Below, in pieces: positions 14,548-22,658 of a DNA stretch of 29,279 nt; the stretch's first letter is position 1, and each line of letters opens with the position of its first letter. The stretch is taken from positions 1-29,279 of the forward strand of contig CAMUJF010000025.1 of the NCBI GenBank assembly GCA_947089135.1, given 5' to 3'. Below the pieces are notes generated by a model. It ran no database searches. It was given only the letters and a program-made list of their open reading frames with translations, and was not told the origin of the DNA. Source of the stretch: an uncultured Clostridia bacterium. Its GTDB lineage: Bacteria; Bacillota; Clostridia; Oscillospirales; Ruminococcaceae. The position numbers and the translations under genes are program-made.

Positions 14548-15585
14548 TCATCGTTCTTCTCTGCCGTAATCCGCAAAGCATATGTTCATATCGACTTCGC
14601 CCTCGATACCGTCCACTTTGCCGTCGCTGGCGTACTGCCATATCTGGAAGCTGTATGGATAAGACGGCTCGTTGTGACCGTCTTTGTATTCCGCAAACCA
14701 AAAATCATAGTCCGCAAGCTTGCTCATGTTAAGCTTTAAAAGAGCAAAACGTCTGCTGCTGTAGACCATTGGACGATATCCTCCGTCGGCAACCGTATCG
14801 CAGAACGCCGCAGCGCATTCGGTAACGGTATAAGGCTCGATACCGTGAGTACGGGCGTTTTCATCGTCCATAAATTCCCAGTCAAATATAACAGGAAAAG
14901 TTATGTCGTAGCCGCGTATCTGTTCCATTACAAAGTTAGCTTCCTCAATGGCTTCTTCGGCATTCACCGCCTGTGAAAAGAAGTATACGCCCACGTCAAG
15001 TCCCGCGTCCAGCGCGCCTTTTACGTATTCATGAAACCGTCCGTCAACGTTGAGTACGCCGCTTTCGTAGCCGCGGTAGCCCACGCGCATGATAACAAAG
15101 TCTATGCCGTCGGCGGCAACTTTAGTCCAGTCCACGTCCCCTTGATGATAGGACACGTCAATGCCCGTCCTTGATATCTGCTCGCCGTTTTCACTATATG
15201 TATACCTGCCGTTTTCTTCAAGCTTCAGGCCGCTGTAGTCGTAGCCGTGGCGCGGTACATTAGTGAACGCCTGTAACCATATTCTGCCGTAATCGTAATC
15301 GTCCATAAGAATGATGTCGTCCTCCGAATAGAAGTCGTAAACGCGCTCGTTTACAACAGGGACATACGGCTCAAGCACAGGTTCATCGTCGGCTTTGCCG
15401 AGCTTTGAAGCCAGCACGGCAACCGATACCGCAAGAATTATTATTACGCCCAGCATCGAAAAGAAAACCGCCGCTGCCGTCCCGAAAGGCATACGAAGCA
15501 TTTTCCGCCGCTGTTTTGCAGGTGATGAATAACGCGGTGCCGTCTGTTCCGCATCCTGCGGAGAAGTATTTTTCAGTTCGTTCAT
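14548..15585 (-). CDS. Membrane-anchored GH25 lysozyme
   Basis: A 345-residue protein with an AGGAGG site before the ATG. Residues 1-33 are cytoplasmic and basic, about 34-60 a transmembrane signal anchor (type II), then a spacer of about 80 residues. The GH25 (Chalaropsis-type lysozyme) domain starts at GIDVSYHQGDVDW (D143) and includes FVIMRVGYRG, VGVYFFSQA, FPVIFDWEF with the catalytic pair D235/E237, and FQIWQYASDG near the end. GH25 enzymes cleave the MurNAc-GlcNAc bond of peptidoglycan outside the cell. No wall-binding repeats are present, so the enzyme is held at the membrane. It probably serves wall remodelling rather than phage lysis, as there is no holin. Confidence 0.92.
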   Translation of the reverse strand: MNELKNTSPQDAEQTAPRYSSPAKQRRKMLRMPFGTAAAVFFSMLGVIIILAVSVAVLASKLGKADDEPVLEPYVPVVNERVYDFYSEDDIILMDDYDYGRIWLQAFTNVPRHGYDYSGLKLEENGRYTYSENGEQISRTGIDVSYHQGDVDWTKVAADGIDFVIMRVGYRGYESGVLNVDGRFHEYVKGALDAGLDVGVYFFSQAVNAEEAIEEANFVMEQIRGYDITFPVIFDWEFMDDENARTHGIEPYTVTECAAAFCDTVADGGYRPMVYSSRRFALLKLNMSKLADYDFWFAEYKDGHNEPSYPYSFQIWQYASDGKVDGIEGEVDMNICFADYGREER

Positions 15586-15643
15586 TTTAAACCTCCTGTC
15601 CCAGCAATTATGATCCGCCGCAAAGCATGGGGTTTCTTACTAA

Positions 15644-15672
15644 ATTATAGCACATTATCCCGATTTATGCAA
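15644..15672 (-). promoter_or_regulatory. Sigma-A promoter of the GH25 gene
   Basis: On the minus strand: -35 TTGCAT (15667-15672), 17-bp spacer, -10 TATAAT (15644-15649), about 55 nt before the ATG. Confidence 0.75.
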
Positions 15673-15765
15673 GTAAATTTTACATTGGCAGCTTAAAGCG
15701 CCTGCAAAATTTTTTGAATAAACGCGTATTAAGAAAATGTTCACATTCAAATTTAAGCAAGGCTA

Positions 15766-15794
15766 TTGCTATTTATATAAAATTGCTGTATAAT
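15766..15794 (+). promoter_or_regulatory. Sigma-A promoter of the ABC transporter operon
   Basis: -35 TTGCTA (15766-15771), 17-bp spacer, -10 TATAAT (15789-15794), leader about 55 nt to the TTG start at 15855. Confidence 0.7.
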
Positions 15795-15854
15795 GATATA
15801 GTATCATGCTGCCTGAATAAAGCAAAGCATAACAACCGACAATGAGGTGATTCT

Positions 15855-16553
15855 TTGAGCTGGGAGGAAATTCTGCAGTGTACCGAGGTCATAGCGCGGT
15901 ATCTTCTGCCCACCCTTAAAATATTCGGCTTTACTCTGATTTTTTCCATACCGCTCGGCATGGTTGTGGCGCTGCTGAAAATGTGCCGCTTCAAGCCGGT
16001 GTCATGGCTTATAAACGTATACATACTTATAATGCGCGGAACTCCGCTGATGCTCCAGATCATAACGATCTACTATGCGATACCTATGCTGAAAATGGCG
16101 GATTCCCCGTTCCTGCAAAACCTTTTCGCGGGAGTGGACACCCGGAGCGACAGCTATCAGTTCACGGCTCTTATAACGGCGTTCGCGCTTAACTATGCAG
16201 CATATTTCGCGGAAATTTTCCGCGGAGGCATAGAATCCATTCCGAGAGGACAGTACGAAGCCGCCGCAACACTGGGCTTTACAAAGCTTCAGACATTTTT
16301 CAGGATAATCCTGCCGCAGGTGGTGAAAAGGATAGTTCCAGCCAGCTCCAACGAGGTCATCACGCTGGTCAAGGATACTTCTCTCGCTTCCGTAATTGCC
16401 TATGCCGAAATATTCCGCAAGGCAAGAGAGCAAATGGTCACATACAGTAATCTTACCCCTCTTTTTATCGCGGGAATTTTCTATTTTATAATGAATGCGC
16501 TGCTGACCGTGCTTTTCTCGGCGATAGAGAAAAAGTTGGACTACTATAAATAA
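15855..16553 (+). CDS. Polar amino-acid ABC transporter permease (HisM/GlnP family)
   Basis: A 232-residue membrane protein with about five transmembrane helices. It carries the family segments YILIMRGTPLMLQIITIYY and the coupling-loop (EAA) motif GQYEAAATLGFTKLQTFFRIILPQ, which contacts the ATPase. The start is TTG at 15855 with GAGGTGA 7 nt upstream. It imports polar amino acids or cystine-like compounds with the ATPase encoded 70 nt downstream. The usual periplasmic-type binding protein gene is missing on both sides, so it must be elsewhere or shared. Confidence 0.92.
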   Translation: MSWEEILQCTEVIARYLLPTLKIFGFTLIFSIPLGMVVALLKMCRFKPVSWLINVYILIMRGTPLMLQIITIYYAIPMLKMADSPFLQNLFAGVDTRSDSYQFTALITAFALNYAAYFAEIFRGGIESIPRGQYEAAATLGFTKLQTFFRIILPQVVKRIVPASSNEVITLVKDTSLASVIAYAEIFRKAREQMVTYSNLTPLFIAGIFYFIMNALLTVLFSAIEKKLDYYK

Positions 16554-16558
16554 AAGTA

Positions 16559-16589
16559 CGGCATTACGGTTTGTTTCCGTATTATGCCG
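16559..16589 (+). other. Intercistronic hairpin between permease and ATPase genes
   Basis: CGGCAT-TACGG (16559-16569) pairs with CCGTA-TT-ATGCCG (16577-16589): two stems of 6 and 5 bp with a 2-nt bulge and a 7-nt loop. No U-run follows, so it may tune relative expression or mRNA stability. Confidence 0.5.
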
Positions 16590-16623
16590 ATCTGCCTCTG
16601 ATTTCTGAAAAAGGAGCTTTAAA

Positions 16624-17388
16624 ATGGCAATATTGGAAGTGCGCAATCTCTCCAAAAGCTTCGGCGGACTGGAGGTTTTAAAGGATATTTCATTCGATGT
16701 GGAAAAGGGCTGCGTGACGGCGATAATAGGACCGTCGGGAAGCGGAAAATCCACTTTGCTGCGCTGCGTGAATCAACTTGAAAGAGCGGGCGGCGGAACG
16801 GTCAGCGTATGCGGAATGGAGCTTATTGATGACTACAAGAACGGAAAGCCTGTTTACGCTTCTCCCGATACTCTGAGGGCGATACGACTGAAAATCGGGC
16901 TTGTTTTCCAGAATTTTAATCTGTTTCCTCATATGAGCGTAATGCGCAATATAACGGAAGCGCCTATGTGCGTACTGAAAAAATCCAAACAGGAAGCCGA
17001 AAAAACGGCCATTGGGCTGTTGGAAAAAATGGGTCTGTCGGGAAAGGCGGACTCCTATCCCTGTGAGCTTTCGGGCGGTCAGCAGCAGAGAGTGTCTATC
17101 GCCCGTGCGCTGGCTCTGAATCCGGAGGTGCTGTTCTTCGACGAGCCTACCTCGGCTCTCGACCCAGAACTGACCGGTGAGATACTGAAAGTCATCAAAG
17201 AACTTGCAAAGGAAAAAATGACAATGGTGATAGTCACCCACGAAATGGCTTTTGCCCGTGACGTCGCAGATCATGTGATCTTCATGGACGGAGGCGTTAT
17301 CGTCGAAGAGGGCGCTCCCGAACAGCTTTTCGGCGAGACCCGCAACGAACGTACAAAGCAGTTTTTGCAGCGGTATAACAATAACTGA
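16624..17388 (+). CDS. Polar amino-acid ABC transporter ATP-binding protein (GlnQ/HisP family)
   Basis: A 254-residue ATPase, typical length, with AAGGAG before the ATG. It has Walker A GPSGSGKST, the Q-loop VFQNFNLFPHMSV that marks the polar amino-acid family, signature LSGGQQQR, Walker B VLFFDEPTSALDPE and the H-loop VTHEM. It powers uptake through the permease encoded just upstream. After its stop a short stem (CGGCT/AGCCG) is followed by A-rich sequence, giving no convincing terminator. The specific amino acid cannot be read from the sequence. Confidence 0.95.
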   Translation: MAILEVRNLSKSFGGLEVLKDISFDVEKGCVTAIIGPSGSGKSTLLRCVNQLERAGGGTVSVCGMELIDDYKNGKPVYASPDTLRAIRLKIGLVFQNFNLFPHMSVMRNITEAPMCVLKKSKQEAEKTAIGLLEKMGLSGKADSYPCELSGGQQQRVSIARALALNPEVLFFDEPTSALDPELTGEILKVIKELAKEKMTMVIVTHEMAFARDVADHVIFMDGGVIVEEGAPEQLFGETRNERTKQFLQRYNNN

Positions 17389-17440
17389 CACGGCTCGTTA
17401 GCCGAAAAAACGGATTTTATCAAAAAAATTGCCGTTTCTC

Positions 17441-17469
17441 TTGCATTTTCCGCAAAAAAAATGTATAAT
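17441..17469 (+). promoter_or_regulatory. Sigma-A promoter upstream of the small membrane protein and ychF
   Basis: -35 TTGCAT (17441-17446), 17-bp spacer, -10 TATAAT (17464-17469). The leader of about 110 nt contains a short hairpin, CCGTAT-TTT-ATACGG (17490-17504). Confidence 0.75.
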
Positions 17470-17588
17470 AATTACAAGCATTTTTGTATCCGTATTTTAT
17501 ACGGCTGAAAATTCTTACACAATTATGGACAGCTTTCCGCCGTAAGCGTCCGTCTTTAATTTTTAACGGCGGGGAAAGGTCGATTTTT

Positions 17589-17840
17589 ATGTTTAAGGAA
17601 TTTACCGAGACCGCCGTCGCCAAAGCGAAAGAGGATATCTCCGTCCCTCAGGGAATAATCGTTCTTATTGCGGTCGCTTCTTTTGTGACGGGTCTCATAA
17701 TAGGAATAATATGCGCTTCCGGAGCAAAGGCGTCCAAGTCGAAAAAAATAAAAAAATCCTCGTTCAGGGCTGAGGATTATGCAAGAGATATTGATTTTGA
17801 CGACGAGGATGACGGCGAGGGATATGAGTATTCGTTCTGA
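17589..17840 (+). CDS. Small single-pass membrane protein, unknown function
   Basis: An 83-residue protein. The ATG at 17589 follows GGGGAAAGG; an earlier in-frame ATG (17484) lies close to the transcription start and has no site. Layout: an amphipathic N-terminal segment (1-20), one transmembrane helix (about 22-43, IIVLIAVASFVTGLIIGIIC), a Lys/Ser-rich stretch, and a very acidic tail (DIDFDDEDDGEGYEYSF). The charge pattern puts the tail in the cytoplasm if the basic stretch stays inside. I do not recognise the family. It shares the transcript start with ychF, 49 nt downstream. Confidence 0.7.
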   Translation: MFKEFTETAVAKAKEDISVPQGIIVLIAVASFVTGLIIGIICASGAKASKSKKIKKSSFRAEDYARDIDFDDEDDGEGYEYSF

Positions 17841-17889
17841 TCATAAACGTTAACGCAATAAATTTTATCGGTAAAGGATCGTCAACAAT

Positions 17890-18984
17890 ATGAAGCTTGG
17901 TATGGTTGGTCTTCCCAACGTGGGAAAAAGCACTCTTTTCAACGCGCTTACAAACGCGGGCGCGGAATCCGCAAACTATCCGTTCTGCACTATCGAGCCG
18001 AACGTGGGCATCGTTTCTGTCCCCGACGAAAGGCTGGATAAGCTGAGGGATATATATAAGCCCGAAAAATTCACTCCCGCTACTCTCGAATTTGTGGACA
18101 TCGCCGGTCTTGTCAAGGGCGCGTCTAAGGGCGAGGGACTGGGAAACAAGTTCCTTGCGGACATTCGGGAGGTGGACGCTATAGTCCATGTTGTCCGCTG
18201 TTTTGAGAATATAGATATCATTCATGTGGACGGCGAGATAAATCCCGCACGCGACATAGAGACTATTGATCTGGAGCTTATCTTTTCGGACATCGAGCTC
18301 ATTGAGCGTCGTATCGACCGCGCTAAAAAAGCAGCGAAGGGCGATAAAAAGTTCCTCGCGGAGGCAGAGTTCCTTGAGGATCTGAAAAAACATCTTGAGG
18401 AGGGGCATTCCGCCCGCTCATACGGTTTTACCGAGGAGCAGGAGGAGATTATAAAAAGTACTCCGCTGCTGTCCGCAAAGCCTGTTATCTATGCCGCAAA
18501 CCTCAGCGAAGAAGATTTCAAGAACAATATTGAGACATCGGTACACTATAAGACCGTGTGCGATATTGCAAAGCGTGAAAACGCTGCCGTACTGCCTATA
18601 TGCGCTCAGCTTGAAGCGGAAATTTCCGATATGGACGGAGATGATAAAGCCATGTTCCTGTCCGAACTGGGTCTGGAGGTGTCGGGTCTCGACCGTATAA
18701 TCAAGGAGGGTTACGCACTTCTGGGGCTTATTTCCTATCTCACAGCGGGACAGCCGGAGGTTCGCGCATGGACTATTAAAAAGGGCACAAAGGCTCCGCA
18801 GGCGGCGGGAAAGATACATTCCGACTTTGAAAAAGGATTTATTCGTGCCGAGGTGGTAAGCTTCGGTGATCTTATGAACTGCGGCTCCATGACTGCTGCA
18901 AAGGAAAAAGGACTCGTTCGCTCAGAAGGCAAGGAGTATGTCATGAACGACGGAGATGTAGTTCTGTTCAGGTTCAACGTCTGA
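17890..18984 (+). CDS. ychF: Redox-regulated ATPase YchF (OLA1 family)
   Basis: A 364-residue Obg-family P-loop protein of normal length. The G1 motif GLPNVGKST lies near the N-terminus, G3 as DIAGLVKGASKGEGLGN, and the G4 position reads NLSE, the altered motif that makes YchF prefer ATP over GTP. A coiled-coil hairpin follows G3, and a TGS domain forms the C-terminus (YLTAGQPEVRAWTIKKGTKAPQAAGKIHSDFEKGF written in pieces along 280-350). YchF binds ribosomes and acts in translation and oxidative-stress responses. Only 7 nt separate its stop from that of the convergent tetR gene, leaving no room for a terminator. Confidence 0.96.
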   Translation: MKLGMVGLPNVGKSTLFNALTNAGAESANYPFCTIEPNVGIVSVPDERLDKLRDIYKPEKFTPATLEFVDIAGLVKGASKGEGLGNKFLADIREVDAIVHVVRCFENIDIIHVDGEINPARDIETIDLELIFSDIELIERRIDRAKKAAKGDKKFLAEAEFLEDLKKHLEEGHSARSYGFTEEQEEIIKSTPLLSAKPVIYAANLSEEDFKNNIETSVHYKTVCDIAKRENAAVLPICAQLEAEISDMDGDDKAMFLSELGLEVSGLDRIIKEGYALLGLISYLTAGQPEVRAWTIKKGTKAPQAAGKIHSDFEKGFIRAEVVSFGDLMNCGSMTAAKEKGLVRSEGKEYVMNDGDVVLFRFNV

Positions 18985-18991
18985 ATTTGAA

Positions 18992-19537
18992 TTAAAAGGC
19001 TCGGTCTGTTCCGCGAAGAACATTCAGGATAAGTTTTTCGTCGTAGCCTATAGCTTTGTCCGCCACAAGGCTTGCAAGTCCGTGTATCATTAGGTACTTT
19101 TCAAAAAAGTATTCCTTTGCGCGGTTAACGTCAGACTTTAAAGACGCGGCAAGATTTTCAAGAACCGGTTGGAAAGCTTCCTCGTTTATAAGTTCCTCAA
19201 CGCTTATGACTGAAAATTTTTCTGTTTGGAACAAAAGTCTGAACAGGTGGGGTTCCTCTGCGGCAAATCTGACATAGGACGCGGCTATCTCAAGAAGCGG
19301 CTGTCCTAAGCGTCCGGTGGGCTTCATTATGTATTTCATATGGAACTCGTCAGCTTTTCGATAAACGTCTCTGCGTATACTGTCAACGGACGGGTAATTG
19401 TACATTATAGGCTGAGTGGAACACTCCAGCGCTTTTGAAATGGTTCTTGCGCTCAGGTTTGAGATACCGCTGCTGCGGGTTATCTCAAAGGCTGCGTCAA
19501 GGATCATTTCTTTTGTTATTCTTGTTTTCGGCGGCAT
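18992..19537 (-). CDS. TetR/AcrR-family regulator
   Basis: A 181-residue repressor-type protein. I chose the ATG at 19537 because AAAGGGG lies just upstream, whereas the earlier ATG (19555) would be only about 6 nt from the predicted transcription start. The N-terminal helix-turn-helix reads ITKEMILDAAFEITRSSGISNLSARTIS in the usual TetR place, with TQPIMYNYPS as the recognition-helix end. The C-terminal domain (LFRLLFQTEKF...) is ligand-binding and unassigned. It is divergent from the PutP-type symporter. Near-identical palindromes inside its promoter and upstream of the symporter suggest control of both. Confidence 0.92.
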   Translation of the reverse strand: MPPKTRITKEMILDAAFEITRSSGISNLSARTISKALECSTQPIMYNYPSVDSIRRDVYRKADEFHMKYIMKPTGRLGQPLLEIAASYVRFAAEEPHLFRLLFQTEKFSVISVEELINEEAFQPVLENLAASLKSDVNRAKEYFFEKYLMIHGLASLVADKAIGYDEKLILNVLRGTDRAF

Positions 19538-19567
19538 ATCAAGCGCCCCTTTCATTGCATTATTAAT

Positions 19568-19596
19568 ATTATATAACGTGTGTAATATTATGTCAA
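19568..19596 (-). promoter_or_regulatory. Consensus promoter of the tetR gene
   Basis: On the minus strand: -35 TTGACA (19591-19596), 17-bp spacer, -10 TATAAT (19568-19573). Both hexamers are perfect. Confidence 0.85.
19573..19586. promoter_or_regulatory. Candidate TetR operator O1
   Basis: ATAACGTGTGTAAT is an imperfect 14-bp palindrome lying almost wholly in the spacer of the tetR promoter. It matches the second site at 19634-19647 at 11 of 14 positions. Its place fits autorepression. Confidence 0.55.
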
Positions 19597-19633
19597 GAGG
19601 TATGCGTAATTTTTTTAGAAAACAATTTTATAA

Positions 19634-19647
19634 ATAACATATGTTAT
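19634..19647. promoter_or_regulatory. Candidate TetR operator O2
   Basis: ATAACATATGTTAT is a perfect 14-bp palindrome in the tetR-putP gap, about 90 nt before a weak -10 (TATAAT, 19739-19744) for the symporter. It shares the ATAAC...GT.AT frame with O1. Confidence 0.6.
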
Positions 19648-19778
19648 ATATCTGCTAAAACGAATTTGAATTGTTTCCCCGAAGTGGCTGTACTGCAATT
19701 ATTAACTGAATATTCATACATTAAAAGGAAAAATATAGTATAATAAAAAAGTATTTTATTCATGAAAGGAGCATGATT

Positions 19779-21305
19779 ATGGGATTTTTTGCGAATGCCG
19801 ACGTTTCGGTGCTGATCGCTTTTGCGGCGTATCTGCTTGTAATGCTTGGCATAGGTTTTTATTTTTCAAATAAAAGCAAAAAAATGAGCGACTATTTTCT
19901 TGCGGGAAGAGGTCTGAACAGTTGGGTAACGGCAATGTCCGCACAGGCTTCGGATATGAGCGGCTGGCTTCTTATGGGACTTCCCGGAGCGGCTTATGCA
20001 ACAGGTATGGGAAACTACTGGATCGCAATAGGTCTTGCCATAGGTACTATACTTAACTGGGCGTTTGTGGCAAAGCCTCTGCGCCGGTTTACCGAGGCGG
20101 CGGGAGATTCAATCACCATACCTCAATATTTACAAAACCGCTTTAAAACCGAAAGTCCGATAGTCCGTCTGGTATGTGCTGTTGTAATTTTTATTTTCTT
20201 TCTGGTCTATACCACGTCGGCATTTGTTTCCGGAGGAAAGCTTTTTCAGGTCGTATTTAATATAGACAGCAGCAATGAGCTGTACACTAAAGCTGCGGTT
20301 ATAATTTCTGCGCTTATAATTATTGCATACACATTTATGGGCGGATTCAGTGCAGTTGCATGGACGGACTTTATTCAGGGACTCTTAATGTTCTTTGCAA
20401 TAGTTGCGCTTCCCATAGCGCTTATCAGCGGTACGGAAAATTTCAGTGCGGAAATGATCGCAAATACACAGAAAATGGTTGCTGAGGGTTCAGATGCAGG
20501 CGGTTTTGCTTCTATGTTCCAAGGACGCAGCGCGAACAGTATTATCAGCGATCTTGCATGGGCGCTCGGCTATTTCGGAATGCCTCATATTCTGGTGCGC
20601 TTTATGGCAATAAAGGACGCTAAAAGCGTTAAGAAGTCTGCAATAATCGCAATCATTTGGGTAATAATTTCTCTCGGAGCGGCAGTTCTTATAGGCATTC
20701 TTGGCAGGGTCTATTTGGATTCACAGGGAATTATCCTTTCTGCTGCGGATCAGGAACTTATTTTTATTCGTGCGGTAAAAATGCTGTTCCCTGGGCTTAT
20801 CGCGGGAATATTCCTGTCAGCGGTTCTGGCTTCTATCATGAGCACGGCGGACAGTCAGCTTCTGGTAACGGCTTCGGCTGTAGCAAACGATTTCTTCAAG
20901 GTAGTGGTGAAAAAGGAAGTTTCCGACAAGACCCTTATGTGGATAAGCCGCGGTTCGGTTATGGTGATTTCCGTTATTGCCTGCATACTTGCCCTCGACC
21001 CCAAGGATTCCATAATGGGCATCGTTTCCAACGCATGGGCCGGCTTCGGAGCGGCTTTCGGACCTGCGATACTTCTCTCGCTGTACTGGAAACGTCTTAC
21101 TCTTAAAGGCACGGTTGCGGGAATAATCGCCGGCGCGGGTACAGTGCTTCTGTGGGACAACATTCTTAAGCTCGGCGGGGTCATGTACTCAATAGTACCG
21201 GGATTTGTACTTTCAATAATTGTTACGGTTATCGTTTCTCTTATTGACAAGGAACCCTCCGCCGAGGTCAAGGAAATATTTGAAAAAGCCAAAACAATTG
21301 AATAA
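19779..21305 (+). CDS. putP: Sodium/proline-type symporter (SSS family, PutP-like)
   Basis: A 508-residue membrane protein with about 13 transmembrane helices. The ATG at 19779 has AAAGGAG at 7-nt spacing; the ATG two codons earlier would sit 1 nt from that site. PutP features include SDYFLAGRGLNSWVTAMSAQASDMSGWLLMG (in family terms the Na+/substrate site of helix 2), GAAYATGMGNYWIAIGL, SAVLASIMSTADSQLL and SNAWAGFGAAFGPAILLSLYW. It takes up proline or a related solute with Na+. The substrate label rests on overall resemblance. A TetR regulator is divergent. A weak promoter with -10 TATAAT at 19739-19744 precedes the gene and a strong terminator follows. Confidence 0.92.
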   Translation: MGFFANADVSVLIAFAAYLLVMLGIGFYFSNKSKKMSDYFLAGRGLNSWVTAMSAQASDMSGWLLMGLPGAAYATGMGNYWIAIGLAIGTILNWAFVAKPLRRFTEAAGDSITIPQYLQNRFKTESPIVRLVCAVVIFIFFLVYTTSAFVSGGKLFQVVFNIDSSNELYTKAAVIISALIIIAYTFMGGFSAVAWTDFIQGLLMFFAIVALPIALISGTENFSAEMIANTQKMVAEGSDAGGFASMFQGRSANSIISDLAWALGYFGMPHILVRFMAIKDAKSVKKSAIIAIIWVIISLGAAVLIGILGRVYLDSQGIILSAADQELIFIRAVKMLFPGLIAGIFLSAVLASIMSTADSQLLVTASAVANDFFKVVVKKEVSDKTLMWISRGSVMVISVIACILALDPKDSIMGIVSNAWAGFGAAFGPAILLSLYWKRLTLKGTVAGIIAGAGTVLLWDNILKLGGVMYSIVPGFVLSIIVTVIVSLIDKEPSAEVKEIFEKAKTIE

Positions 21306-21308
21306 TTT

Positions 21309-21344
21309 AAATCCTGTTCGTTTCAAAGCGGACAGGATTTTTTT
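21309..21344 (+). terminator. Intrinsic terminator of putP
   Basis: AAATCCTGTTCG (21309-21320) pairs with CGGACAGGATTT (21329-21340) with one G-U pair, followed by a T-run to 21344. Confidence 0.92.
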
Positions 21345-21368
21345 ATGGAAAAATTTACAACATAGGTA

Positions 21369-21397
21369 TTGACAAATTATAATATACATGGTATAAT
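21369..21397 (+). promoter_or_regulatory. Perfect-consensus promoter of the secreted repeat protein
   Basis: -35 TTGACA (21369-21374), 17-bp spacer, -10 TATAAT (21392-21397). It suggests strong constitutive transcription of the two-gene unit 21433-23201. Confidence 0.88.
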
Positions 21398-21432
21398 ATA
21401 GCAAAATAATTACTATGAAAGGATCGTTTTAT

Positions 21433-22641
21433 ATGAGTCTTAAAAAAATTTCTGCAATATTTTTTGTACTTATTTTTACCTTAACATCAGCTCTGCCCGT
21501 AATGTCGGTAAGCGCAATATCCGAAAAGGACTGGGCGGGGTACAGTTACTCACAACAAGCCTTTTACGCAAAGCCTTGTATTTTTGAGATAGCTTGGAAT
21601 ATTTCCGACAAGACAGCTAAGTCTTACGGAAACAAAAAGATTGCTCTTTCTGACAAGATATCAATGAATGTCTGGTATGAGGACGGTCTTAAAAAGAATA
21701 TGTCCGATAAAGATGTTACAGCCGCTCTTGCCGACGCTCTGAACCGCATCAAGTCGGAAAACCCAAACCTGAAAAAGCCGATAGTGTTAAACATTGAAAA
21801 CGTGGGGGACGCTTCTGCCGAAGAGCTGACAAAGCAATACTATAAAGATGAAAATATTATGTACTATGCCGCGGTACTGCCCTTTGCGGACGGCAAAATG
21901 AAGCAGACATATCTGAAAAAGGCTTATAACGATGATGATGAAGCGTTTTTCTCTGTATCTCTTGAAATTGTCAATAACAGCAGTACTGCAAAAAGATACT
22001 TGGACAAAGCGTATAAAGATGACAATATAGCGCCTTTTTCCAAATGTCTTGACAAGCTTGAGGACATTCTGAACGATAGGGATTTCAGCGCGGTTGTAAA
22101 TACATACGCCGAAAAAGCTTATAAGGACGACAGGATAGATTTTTTTTCAGTCCTTGTGGACGAAATGGACAGCGATATTGCAGAAGCGTGGTTTGACAGA
22201 GCGAAAAAGGACAAAGAGATAGCTTTTGCGTCAATTTTTGACGATTATTGGGACGAATTTGACGACGCTTGGGAGAAGTTCGATGACGATTGGGATTGGG
22301 ACTATTGGGACAAATTTGATGATGCTTGGGACAAAATCGACGAATATTGGGACGATTTCGATGATAAACGGAACAACTACGAAAACTACGTAAATTCGTC
22401 CGATTATGTGAAGTACGGCGTTACCTATAAGGACGGACACTATTACTACAACGGCGAGCCTGTACGGTATTTTCTCGACGTGCAGCGCAGCGATTCCTCG
22501 GCCCAAATAGCAACGGTGGAAACTAATCCCAACGGCAAGACAAGCATTAAAATAGTACGCGATAAAAACGGAAATATCACCGGTGTGAAGAAGCTTACCG
22601 AAAAGGAAATAAAAAAGTATTTCGGAGATGCCGATGATTAA
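21433..22641 (+). CDS. Secreted protein with helical repeats and a Trp/Asp-rich segment, unknown function
   Basis: A 402-residue protein. The ATG at 21433 follows GAAAGGA; an upstream in-frame ATG (21415) overlaps that site. Residues 1-28 form a signal peptide (…SVSA). After a basic N-terminal domain, residues about 135-265 contain four or five units of a 28-40-residue repeat built around KAYxDDxIxxFS (KAYNDDDEAFFS, KAYKDDNIAPFS, KAYKDDRIDFFS, RAKKDKEIAFAS). Residues about 268-316 are dominated by W, D, F and Y in the pattern DDAWDKFDDxWD. The C-terminal 80 residues form a separate, mostly beta-like segment. Similar KAY/FS repeats occur, as I recall, at C-termini of M56/BlaR1-like proteins in Clostridia, which hints at an extracellular sensing or binding role. 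It is co-transcribed with the GNAT gene. Confidence 0.75.
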   Translation: MSLKKISAIFFVLIFTLTSALPVMSVSAISEKDWAGYSYSQQAFYAKPCIFEIAWNISDKTAKSYGNKKIALSDKISMNVWYEDGLKKNMSDKDVTAALADALNRIKSENPNLKKPIVLNIENVGDASAEELTKQYYKDENIMYYAAVLPFADGKMKQTYLKKAYNDDDEAFFSVSLEIVNNSSTAKRYLDKAYKDDNIAPFSKCLDKLEDILNDRDFSAVVNTYAEKAYKDDRIDFFSVLVDEMDSDIAEAWFDRAKKDKEIAFASIFDDYWDEFDDAWEKFDDDWDWDYWDKFDDAWDKIDEYWDDFDDKRNNYENYVNSSDYVKYGVTYKDGHYYYNGEPVRYFLDVQRSDSSAQIATVETNPNGKTSIKIVRDKNGNITGVKKLTEKEIKKYFGDADD

Positions 22642-22658
22642 TAAAAGGGGTGTTCGAT

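Noticed and set aside
14548..15585. GH25 lysozyme as a phage endolysin
   Set aside because: It has an N-terminal membrane anchor, its own promoter and no holin or phage neighbours, which fits a host wall-remodelling enzyme better.
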